A stretch of DNA of 8,912 bases from Candidatus Brevefilum sp. (GTDB lineage: Bacteria > Chloroflexota > Anaerolineae > Anaerolineales > Anaerolineaceae), in the NCBI GenBank assembly GCA_007119455.1, contig SKPR01000066.1:1-8912 (forward strand), read 5' to 3'. This document shows positions 1 to 5,777 of the stretch, piece after piece; position 1 is the first letter of the stretch; the number at the start of each line of letters is the position of its first letter. The notes beneath the pieces are model-generated. The model saw only the letters and a program-made list of their open reading frames with translations. It searched no databases and was not told the DNA's origin. A program made the translations under genes and the position numbers.

Positions 1-625
1 ACGGATTGGGAAAGACCTTGCCATTGATTAAAAGCCCGTTAATGTCCGGGTTGACCTGCGCTTTATCTCGCAAAAATTGTTCGATAGGTTTATCCGCGTC
101 AAGGCGAAATCCGAGCCACTTCTCCAACACCTTTTGGGGATGAACGGCCTGATCAAAGCTCAGGTTAGCATTCCAATCTGAAAGGAGGACGGTATTGGTC
201 TTCTGGAAAATGGCCTTTAGCTGGATTTCTCGATCAAATCTGGAAAGAGGTCGATACTTCAGCAGCGATTGTCCAGCAATGCGATAGAAAATCGCCAGCG
301 CATCTTCGTACTCTACTCGATTAAAAGCAAGCTCAGGGATGTGGTTCCTGGAAAAATGAGACGGCGCTTTTTCCAGCACCGTGTGATGGCGGGTCTCCTC
401 ATCAGATTTTGCGAATTTGCTTTTACGATCCAGTTTGAGGATGCAGTGCTCGATCTGATTGGTTTCTGTTGAAGACACACTGACGAGAGAAACAATCGCA
501 TCCGTTCGCCCACCGGTCAGCAGTTGAAGTGGTTCTATCTTAATCTTGTGACGATCCTGTGCCAGTTCAATTAGCTTGCGGTATTTTTCTGGCAGGGATG
601 AAAAATCATCATTATTTTCAATCAT
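1..625 (-). CDS. Partial kinase-like protein (APH/TCAD9-like N-lobe), C-terminus beyond left edge
   Basis: Reading the minus strand from an ATG at 625 gives 208 open codons to the window edge, so the gene is real but incomplete. An AAGGTG-type ribosome site lies about 8 nt before the ATG. After a charged N-terminus (1-30) comes LLTGGRTDAIVSLV (35-48), which resembles a nucleotide-binding glycine-rich loop. HCILKLDRK (60-68) follows, with K64 placed like the ATP-contacting lysine. A Glu-rich helix comes next (75-86, E76/E77/E85 candidates for the salt bridge), then a hinge-like FYRIAG (113-118) and the segment LLKYRPL (121-127). This order is typical of aminoglycoside-phosphotransferase/protein-kinase-like folds. 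The G-loop and 'YRIAG' style recall the ternary-complex-associated domain TCAD9 found in predicted conflict proteins. That family assignment is from memory and uncertain. The catalytic loop would lie further left and cannot be checked. An ordinary phosphotransferase or a pseudokinase are alternatives. Confidence 0.7.
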   Translation of the reverse strand, partial: MIENNDDFSSLPEKYRKLIELAQDRHKIKIEPLQLLTGGRTDAIVSLVSVSSTETNQIEHCILKLDRKSKFAKSDEETRHHTVLEKAPSHFSRNHIPELAFNRVEYEDALAIFYRIAGQSLLKYRPLSRFDREIQLKAIFQKTNTVLLSDWNANLSFDQAVHPQKVLEKWLGFRLDADKPIEQFLRDKAQVNPDINGLLINGKVFPNP

Positions 626-664
626 TTCATCACCTTCTCAAAACGCAGAACTTATCGTTCTTGG

Positions 665-751
665 TCATCTATCTTCTAAATAATGCATCCTTGGATGATA
701 AGAAACATCATCTGCAAGCTGAATGATCCACCAAAGACTGATATATTCCAT
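665..751 (-). CDS. Possible 28-residue small ORF or leader peptide upstream of the kinase-like gene
   Basis: An ATG at 751 opens 28 codons ending in TGA at 665-667. The peptide starts MEYISLWWIIQ and ends in a His/Arg/Asp-rich tail. AAGAAGG lies 6 nt before the ATG, a good ribosome site, and an in-frame TAA sits just upstream, so this ATG is the only sensible start. The stop is 39 nt before the start of the kinase-like gene, so both could share a transcript. I recognise no family. It may be a leader peptide, a remnant of a larger gene, or chance. Confidence 0.25.
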   Translation of the reverse strand: MEYISLWWIIQLADDVSYHPRMHYLEDR

Positions 752-902
752 AGTATACCTTCTTTATATTAATCAGCTCGAATCATCAGAAAATCCTGAG
801 ATGAGGGATAGACAATCCGTTTAGGGGCTTTATTATTTTTTAGATTTTGAAGAAACAGATCAAATAAATTGCATTTAACCAACTGTCGGATTGAGTCAGC
901 CA
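752..902. other. AT-rich intergenic segment without a supported gene
   Basis: This segment separates the divergent minus-strand and plus-strand genes. It contains A/T runs (for example 830-845) but no ORF with a ribosome site, no strong hairpin and no convincing -35/-10 pair for the minus-strand gene. Promoters for both directions are expected between 752 and 930. Only the plus-strand one could be proposed. Confidence 0.4.
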
Positions 903-920
903 ATCATTCGGATTAATGAT
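903..920. repeat. Inverted repeat ATCATT-N6-AATGAT, possible operator
   Basis: Two perfect 6-base arms (903-908 and 915-920) flank CGGATT. The right arm overlaps the proposed extended -10, where a dimeric repressor could block RNA polymerase. No regulator gene is visible nearby, and such a repeat can occur by chance in AT-rich DNA. Confidence 0.25.
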
Positions 921-925
921 ATGAT
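917..925 (+). promoter_or_regulatory. Candidate extended -10 promoter of operon 1
   Basis: TGATATGAT forms an extended -10 (TGN followed by TATGAT, five of six matches to TATAAT), about 45 nt before the first gene. The nearest -35-like TTGAGT (891-896) is 23 nt away, too far for a normal spacer, so activity would rest on the TG extension or an activator. The right arm of an ATCATT-N6-AATGAT inverted repeat (903-920) overlaps it, which would fit an operator. Confidence 0.35.
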
Positions 926-969
926 TTGGAAAAATCAACACGAACAAGCCCAGCAGGAGGTATTGATCA

Positions 970-1230
970 ATGACCATTTACCTTTTGGATAAAACACTGC
1001 AAATTGAAATCTTCTATGAAAACGAAGATCAGGATCTCGATGACAATATCTGTGTCAAAATCATCGAACGCTGCCCGCCGAGTGAAAAAATCATGCGAAT
1101 GGGCGAAACGCATCTTTTTCTAACCGTGGAACAGGCTCGCCAATTGGGCGAAACACTGCTTAAAGCAGCCAGGCATAGTGAGCGGGATGACTCTCAAGAA
1201 GGAGAAACACCTGATGCGAATGTCTCCTGA
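970..1230 (+). CDS. Small hypothetical protein, 86 aa, first gene of operon 1
   Basis: The start is supported by a strong AGGAGG (955-960) 9 nt before the ATG. The protein opens with alternating hydrophobic residues that suggest beta strands (2-16). An acidic stretch (EDQDLDD, 19-25) and another probable strand (27-34) follow. A likely amphipathic helix (TVEQARQLGETLLKAA, 52-67) and a polar tail complete it. There is no signal peptide or membrane segment. Two cysteines (C28, C35) do not form a recognisable metal site. I do not recognise the family. The 3' end overlaps the next gene by 17 nt, so the two are probably co-transcribed and translationally coupled. A role in the neighbouring repair functions is only guilt by association. 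Confidence 0.7.
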   Translation: MTIYLLDKTLQIEIFYENEDQDLDDNICVKIIERCPPSEKIMRMGETHLFLTVEQARQLGETLLKAARHSERDDSQEGETPDANVS

Positions 1231-2407
1231 AGCTGTACGGGTTGCCATGTTGGCAGCACAGGGTTTGCTCAACCCGCCCCGCCAAGCCGCAACCCGAGCA
1301 GATCTATTACCCTTCATTAACCAGATGGGTTATCTGCAAATTGACACGATCCAGGCTGTCCGGCGAAGCCAGTACCTGGTGCTCTGGAGTCGGTTGGGGG
1401 ATTATGACCCTGGCTGGCTGGACGAAATCTATAATGTGGGAAAACTATTCGAGTATTATGCCCATGCCCTGTGCTATCTCCCCATTACGGATTATCCGAT
1501 ATTTCGTGGCATGATTCTAAATGATTCGCGCACCGGTAATGACTGGTCGGAATGGGCTCAAGCTCACCCCGAAATTATTCAACAGGTTCGTGAGATTGTC
1601 ACGGAAAAAGGCCCGGTGAGTACATCGGATTTCGATTCAAAAACAATATCAATTGATTGGGGTGATGTTAAGTTAGAACGGATAGCACTCCATCGTTTAT
1701 TTTCCACTGGCGAGGTGATGGTAGCTTATCGGAAAAAATTCCGGCGTTATTACGACCTGCGCGAGCGTATCCTGCCGGCTTGGGACGACTCACAGGCCTT
1801 ATCCTACGAACAGGCTCGTGAAAAATTAATCCTGAAAACCATTCACGCCCTGGGCGTGGCCCGTGAAGATTGGATTGCACCTTATTATTATTTAACCAAG
1901 ACGGGACTGTCCGAAATATTAGAAGAGTTGATCGCAAGGGGCCTCATTAAACAAGTTTCAATTGATGGCTGGGATCAACCAGCATTTATCGATGTGGAAT
2001 ATCAAAATCTCATACAGGATGCCGCAGATGGTAAATTGCAAACCAACCTGACGACTTTGTTATCGCCCTTTGACCCCCTGGTTTCTGATCGCGACCGTGC
2101 TTTGGCCTTGTTCGATTTTGATTATAAAATGGAGTCCTATACCCCGGCCAAAAAAAGGCAGTACGGCTATTTCTGCCTGCCGATCCTGCATAATGGTCGT
2201 CTGGTGGGTCGGCTGGATCCCAAAGCCCATCGGAAAGAAAAGCGAATGGAAATTAAAAAGATTTATCTCGAGCCTTGGGTTGAAATGGAAGCAAACCTGA
2301 CCGATGCCCTCCGCAAAGCCCTGGTTTCGTTTTGTGAATGGCATGGCATGCAAACCCTTGCTGTGACGGCATCAGAACCGCCCGATCTGGCAAAGGAACT
2401 CGAATGA
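1214..2407 (+). CDS. YcaQ/AlkX-like winged-helix DNA glycosylase (HTH_42 family), 397 aa
   Basis: Members of this family (E. coli YcaQ/AlkX, Streptomyces AlkZ) are monofunctional DNA glycosylases that excise bulky alkylated bases and unhook interstrand crosslinks. The start is set at ATG 1214 because AAGGAG (1199-1204) lies 9 nt upstream; an in-frame GTG at 1178 would put that site inside the gene. The catalytic signature is YLQIDTIQ, with Q42-I43-D44. The QxD form matches the AlkX branch rather than the QxQ form of AlkZ. Further hallmarks are a Trp-Ser-Arg segment (58-60), FEYYAHAL (79-86), a winged-helix region around 159-188, SPFDPLVSDR (284-293), and YGYFCLPIL with GRLDPKAHR (317-340). 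Residue 291 is Ser where I recall Trp in most relatives. Length is normal. The stop overlaps the Nudix start as ATGA, which groups it with nucleotide sanitation. Confidence 0.88.
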   Translation: MRMSPEAVRVAMLAAQGLLNPPRQAATRADLLPFINQMGYLQIDTIQAVRRSQYLVLWSRLGDYDPGWLDEIYNVGKLFEYYAHALCYLPITDYPIFRGMILNDSRTGNDWSEWAQAHPEIIQQVREIVTEKGPVSTSDFDSKTISIDWGDVKLERIALHRLFSTGEVMVAYRKKFRRYYDLRERILPAWDDSQALSYEQAREKLILKTIHALGVAREDWIAPYYYLTKTGLSEILEELIARGLIKQVSIDGWDQPAFIDVEYQNLIQDAADGKLQTNLTTLLSPFDPLVSDRDRALALFDFDYKMESYTPAKKRQYGYFCLPILHNGRLVGRLDPKAHRKEKRMEIKKIYLEPWVEMEANLTDALRKALVSFCEWHGMQTLAVTASEPPDLAKELE

Positions 2408-3345
2408 CCACAAACCCCGCTTACACTCTATGTTTTCTCTTGTACGGTGATGAAGTTTTGATGCTGCACCGGCGTTTTCCACCTAACCAGGGGCTGTGGA
2501 ATGGTGTGGGCGGTCACATCCAGCCAGGGGAGACCCCCCGCCAGGCGGTCATCCGCGAGGTGTTTGAAGAAACGGGGTATCACATCACCGACCCTGATTT
2601 TGCAGGGTTGCTCACCTGGGAAGGTTTCGAAATCCCACCAGGGGGGATTGCCATTTTCACAGCAGAAGTACCCCACCAAGAATTTGTCAGCAACCATGAG
2701 GGTGAACTGGCCTGGTATTCCCGAACCTGGGCCTGTTCAGCACCGGAAGTGGTCGATAATATCCACGTGTTCCTGCCGAGAATACTTCAAGGCGAACACA
2801 ATTTGCATTACCATTTTGAATACCAGGACGGTGTGCGCATCAAAGATTACATTGGACCACTGCCAGAGGATTTTAATCCTGAAAAACCCTTTCAGCCCGA
2901 GGAAACGCCAACCGAAGAACAACGGGGTGAATTCCTGCTCAGTTTCGATAACGAGCGGATACAATTAGAAGTGGTTGAAGATTTTATTACCAGGCGTACC
3001 TACTGGGGATTAGGACGATCAAAGAAGCTGATTGAAACCTCAATCCAGAATTCGGTTTGTTTGGGCATTTATCATCTCGGCCAGCAGGTTGGTTTTGCCA
3101 GACTGGTGACCGATCAGGCGACTTTTGCCTGGTTATGTGATGTATTTGTCGATGAAGATTATCGGGGGCATGGTTTGGGTAAATGGCTGGTTGATGCAGC
3201 TTGCCGATTCACCGACCAGCAAGGCATTGATGAGGTTTTACTCGCGACCCGGGATGCCCAGGGGTTGTATGAAGTCTACGGAGAATTCCGCGTCCTTGAA
3301 TCGGCGGGTAAATGGATGATTCGTAGAAGAAAGAGTGCGTCATAA
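2404..3345 (+). CDS. Nudix hydrolase-GNAT acetyltransferase fusion, 313 aa
   Basis: The start at 2404 forms an ATGA overlap with the upstream stop and has AAAGGA 6 nt before it, which rules out the longer reading from 2338. Residues 5-150 are a Nudix domain with a complete Nudix box: G37, E43, R51-E52, E55-E56, G58. The preceding GLWNGVGGHI is typical of MutT/8-oxo-dGTP diphosphatase-type enzymes that hydrolyse oxidised nucleotides. A Pro/Glu-rich linker (152-175) leads to a GNAT domain (about 178-309). This has LCDVFV and the acetyl-CoA loop RGHGLGKWL (254-262), then LLATRDAQGLYEVYG (279-293). Both active cores look intact. The GNAT substrate is unknown. The fusion is unusual and suggests linked functions. 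A sister GNAT gene follows 32 nt downstream. Confidence 0.88.
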   Translation: MTTNPAYTLCFLLYGDEVLMLHRRFPPNQGLWNGVGGHIQPGETPRQAVIREVFEETGYHITDPDFAGLLTWEGFEIPPGGIAIFTAEVPHQEFVSNHEGELAWYSRTWACSAPEVVDNIHVFLPRILQGEHNLHYHFEYQDGVRIKDYIGPLPEDFNPEKPFQPEETPTEEQRGEFLLSFDNERIQLEVVEDFITRRTYWGLGRSKKLIETSIQNSVCLGIYHLGQQVGFARLVTDQATFAWLCDVFVDEDYRGHGLGKWLVDAACRFTDQQGIDEVLLATRDAQGLYEVYGEFRVLESAGKWMIRRRKSAS

Positions 3346-3377
3346 ACACAAATCACGTAATGGCAAGGAGTGAAGCG

Positions 3378-3854
3378 ATGGAGATCAAACAAGGTGAATT
3401 TTCGATCAGCACAGATCAGGCAAAATTACAGCCGGATGTGATCCATCGTTATTTGACAGAGGAGGCCTACTGGACGACAGGCCGGACTCGTGAAATGACG
3501 GAAAAATCGATCCAGCATTCGCTGTGTTTTGGTGTTTACCACCATGATCGCCAGGTTGGGTTTGCACGGGTGGTGACCGATTACACAATCTTTGCCTATT
3601 TATGTGATGTTTTCATCCTCACGGATTACCAGGGGCAGGGTCTGGGTAAATGGCTCACAGAAACCATCCTCGAGGTATTGGATGACGAAGGTGTGCGCTG
3701 GACCATGTTGGCCACTCGCGACGCTCACGAATTATACGAAGAATATGGCGGGTTTCAGAAGCTTTACCTGCCGGAAAAATGGATGGGACGTGTCAACCCC
3801 AGGCTTTTACGCAGTTCAGGCCAGACCTATTCTGTTCCGAGGGATGGTTTATAG
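3378..3854 (+). CDS. GNAT family N-acetyltransferase, 158 aa
   Basis: The start is set at ATG 3378, with AAGGAG (3365-3370) 7 nt upstream; ATG 3360 would place that site inside the gene. It is a single GNAT domain that transfers acetyl from acetyl-CoA to an unknown amine. Key segments are RQVGFARVVTD (58-68), the strand LCDVFI (75-80), the pyrophosphate loop QGQGLGKWL (85-93), and MLATRDAHELYEEYGGF (110-126). A basic, polar tail follows (136-158). By hand alignment about half of the residues match the GNAT domain of the preceding fusion protein, so the two look like tandem duplicates. It is probably the last gene of operon 1. This family is widespread and functionally unassigned. Confidence 0.9.
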   Translation: MEIKQGEFSISTDQAKLQPDVIHRYLTEEAYWTTGRTREMTEKSIQHSLCFGVYHHDRQVGFARVVTDYTIFAYLCDVFILTDYQGQGLGKWLTETILEVLDDEGVRWTMLATRDAHELYEEYGGFQKLYLPEKWMGRVNPRLLRSSGQTYSVPRDGL

Positions 3855-3973
3855 AAAACCGAAAAATACCCCTTATTGAGGCAATTTTTGAGTCTGACCT
3901 GTTCTTCTTGACAGGCGTAAACTGCGTACTTCAGCTACCAGGATGATGGGGGATGTTGATCATATAGCAGGAT

Positions 3974-3993
3974 GGTTGGTTCTAAAACCAGCC
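3974..3993 (+). other. 8-bp hairpin GGTTGGTT/AACCAGCC downstream of operon 1
   Basis: GGTTGGTT (3974-3981) pairs with AACCAGCC (3986-3993) across a CTAA loop, with one G-U pair. It lies 120 nt after the GNAT stop. No T-run follows, so it is not a standard intrinsic terminator. It may stabilise the 3' end of the operon 1 transcript, or be a protein-binding site ahead of the next promoter. Confidence 0.4.
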
Positions 3994-4003
3994 TTCAGCA
4001 GTA

Positions 4004-4021
4004 AAACTGCCTGAGCAGTTT
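4004..4021 (+). terminator. Possible weak terminator hairpin AAACTGC/GCAGTTT at end of operon 1
   Basis: A 7-bp stem (4004-4010 with 4015-4021) closes a CTGA loop and is followed by T-rich CGATTTATTT rather than a clean T-run. The left arm can instead pair with GCAGT at 3998-4002, so two hairpins compete. The right arm overlaps the expected -35 position of the next promoter, so an operator role is equally possible. Confidence 0.35.
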
Positions 4022-4039
4022 CGATTTATTTAGTATAAT
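4011..4039 (+). promoter_or_regulatory. Promoter of the cobalamin-protein operon
   Basis: A perfect TATAAT lies at 4034-4039. With a 17-nt spacer the -35 is CTGAGC (4011-4016), only three of six matches, so an activator may be needed. Transcription would begin near 4046 and leave a leader of about 95 nt before the GTG start. Confidence 0.55.
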
Positions 4040-4047
4040 TAGATGCA

Positions 4048-4084
4048 GGGTCTCGATCGCGTAGGCTTAGGGGGTCGGAGACCC
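4048..4084 (+). promoter_or_regulatory. Leader stem-loop GGGTCTC/GAGACCC in the 5' UTR
   Basis: Perfect 7-base arms (4048-4054 and 4078-4084) enclose a 23-nt G-rich loop right at the predicted transcript start. A second small hairpin, CACC-TAGT-GGTG (4113-4124), ends just before the ribosome site AGGAAG (4128-4133). The GGAGACC string resembles the core of the B12 box, but the other conserved cobalamin-riboswitch elements are absent. A regulatory role is inferred from position only. Confidence 0.35.
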
Positions 4085-4139
4085 ATTGAAAGTTTGTTGT
4101 ATCTTGTTGAAGCACCTAGTGGTGAACAGGAAGTGAAAT

Positions 4140-5777
4140 GTGAAAACAATCGTCGCGGGCGCGATCGGCGAATGCGTCCATGTAGCGGGTATCGTAAAAT
4201 TTCTAAGGCTTGCTGAACAGGCCGGCTGGCGGACCGTATTCTTGGGGCCAGCCGTATCACCTGATAAATTGATTGAAGCTGCTCGCCAGGAAGATGCCGA
4301 CCTGGTTGGCGTATCCTACCGGCTCACACCCGAAACCGGTGAACGCCTCCTCGGTGAATTCGCCGAAGCAGCCGATGAATTACACCAGAAAGGTGTCCGG
4401 TTTGTTTTTGGCGGCACACCTCCGGTTGCTGAACGCGCCCGGGCGCTCGGTTTTTTCGAAAAGATTTTCGACGGTGGCGAGCCGGCGGATGTTGTGTTGG
4501 CGTATCTCCGGGGGCAGGAAAGCGGCCCGGTCAGTGAAGAGGATTTTCCACAAAACACAGTGGACCGGATCCGGTGGAAGCAACCTTACCCGTTGCTGCG
4601 CCATCATTATGGTCAACCGACCATGGCGAAGACCCTCGAAGGCATACGGGCCATAGCTGAGGCGAAGGCGTTGGATGTGATCTCTTTGGGTGTGGATCAG
4701 GATGCCCAGGCCAACTTCTTCCACCCTGAGCGTCAGAATCCCCGTCAGAAAGGGGCCGGTGGCGTCCCGGTACGGACTCCGGATGATTATCGTGCCCTTT
4801 ACGAAGCCAGCCGCAGGGGAAACTACCCCCTCTTACGTACTTATTCCGGCACGGATGATTTTATCCGCCTGGCCGAAATGTATGTGGACACCATCAACAT
4901 CGCCTGGTGCGCCATCCCGATTTTCTGGTTCAATCAGATGGATGGCCGTGGCCCGTGGGGACTGGCGGATAGTATCCGTAAACATCAGGCGGTGCTGGCC
5001 TGGTACGGGGAGCGCAACATTCCAGTTGAATTGAACGAACCCCATCACTGGGGCATGCGTGATGCGCCGGATGTGGTTTTTGTGGTATCCGCTTACCTAT
5101 CAGCCTATAATGCCAAAGCCTTTGGTGTTCGTGACTATATTGCCCAACTGATGTTCAACAGCCCGCCTGGCACATCCGATGCGATGGATCTGGCCAAAAT
5201 GATGGCCTGCCTTGAGATGATCAAACCCCTGGCGGATGAGACATTCCATATCTGGCGACAGACCAGGACGGGATTATTAAGCTATCCACTTCAGGTGGAT
5301 TTGGCTCGGGGGCATCTGGCCGCAAGCATCTATCTGCAAATGGCGCTCAAGCCTGATATTATCCACATTGTTGGCCATACCGAGGCCCACCATGCTGCCA
5401 CGGCGTCAGACATCATCGAAGCCAGCCGGATGGCACGCAAAGCCATCGAAAACGCAGTCAATGGACAGCCTGACATGACTCACGATCCGGAGGTGCTGGC
5501 CCGTGTTGAAACGTTGATCACTGAAGCTGCTCTGACATTGAAAGCCATCCGTGATCTGGCCCCCAGTGACGTCGCCGATCCATTGGCTGATCCAGATACC
5601 CTGACCAGGGCAGTCACCACCGGTATCCTGGACGCACCACATCTTAAAAATAATCCCTTCGCACGCGGAACCATTCACACGCGGGTGGTTGAGGGCGCCT
5701 GTCTGGCGACAGACTCGGAGGGGAATCCCATCTCAGAAGCCGTACGTATTCATCAATTATTCAAGGAGGACGCATGA
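4140..5777 (+). CDS. Cobalamin-binding-domain protein with glutamate-mutase-E-like barrel, 545 aa
   Basis: The gene starts with GTG at 4140, 6 nt after AGGAAG; the overlapping ATG at 4138 is followed at once by TGA. Residues 2-125 form a B12-binding Rossmann domain. IGECVHVAG (9-17) aligns with the DxHxxG signature of glutamate mutase S and its relatives, keeping His14 and Gly17 but with Cys12 in place of Asp. Ser59 (VGVSYRLT) and the GG pair (91-92) fit the other cofactor contacts. Residues of about 150-440 resemble the TIM barrel of methylaspartate (glutamate) mutase subunit E, for example RTYSGTDDF and PVELNEPHHWG. The C-terminal GILDAPHLKNNPFARG also recalls that subunit. Known glutamate mutase uses two separate subunits; here both parts are in one chain. 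I infer an adenosylcobalamin-dependent rearrangement of an unknown substrate. A corrinoid methyltransferase-type or non-catalytic role is possible. It is coupled to the next gene by ATGA. Confidence 0.75.
   Translation: MKTIVAGAIGECVHVAGIVKFLRLAEQAGWRTVFLGPAVSPDKLIEAARQEDADLVGVSYRLTPETGERLLGEFAEAADELHQKGVRFVFGGTPPVAERARALGFFEKIFDGGEPADVVLAYLRGQESGPVSEEDFPQNTVDRIRWKQPYPLLRHHYGQPTMAKTLEGIRAIAEAKALDVISLGVDQDAQANFFHPERQNPRQKGAGGVPVRTPDDYRALYEASRRGNYPLLRTYSGTDDFIRLAEMYVDTINIAWCAIPIFWFNQMDGRGPWGLADSIRKHQAVLAWYGERNIPVELNEPHHWGMRDAPDVVFVVSAYLSAYNAKAFGVRDYIAQLMFNSPPGTSDAMDLAKMMACLEMIKPLADETFHIWRQTRTGLLSYPLQVDLARGHLAASIYLQMALKPDIIHIVGHTEAHHAATASDIIEASRMARKAIENAVNGQPDMTHDPEVLARVETLITEAALTLKAIRDLAPSDVADPLADPDTLTRAVTTGILDAPHLKNNPFARGTIHTRVVEGACLATDSEGNPISEAVRIHQLFKEDA

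Noticed and set aside
269..513. Short frames on both strands (269-472 plus, 313-513 minus)
   Set aside because: They lie inside the longer open minus-strand gene that starts at 625, whose translation looks like a real protein.
1178..1213. GTG 1178 as start of the glycosylase
   Set aside because: The AAGGAG at 1199-1204 is correctly spaced for ATG 1214, and the extra 12 residues are polar and unlike the family N-terminus.
3908..3913. Perfect TTGACA, a possible -35 box
   Set aside because: No acceptable -10 is found 15 to 19 nt downstream. The string is also part of a CCTGT/ACAGG inverted repeat (3898-3915) with no T-run.
3855..4139. Cobalamin riboswitch before the B12-domain gene
   Set aside because: Only a GGAGACC fragment matches. 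The other conserved B12-aptamer blocks and the usual size after the promoter are missing.
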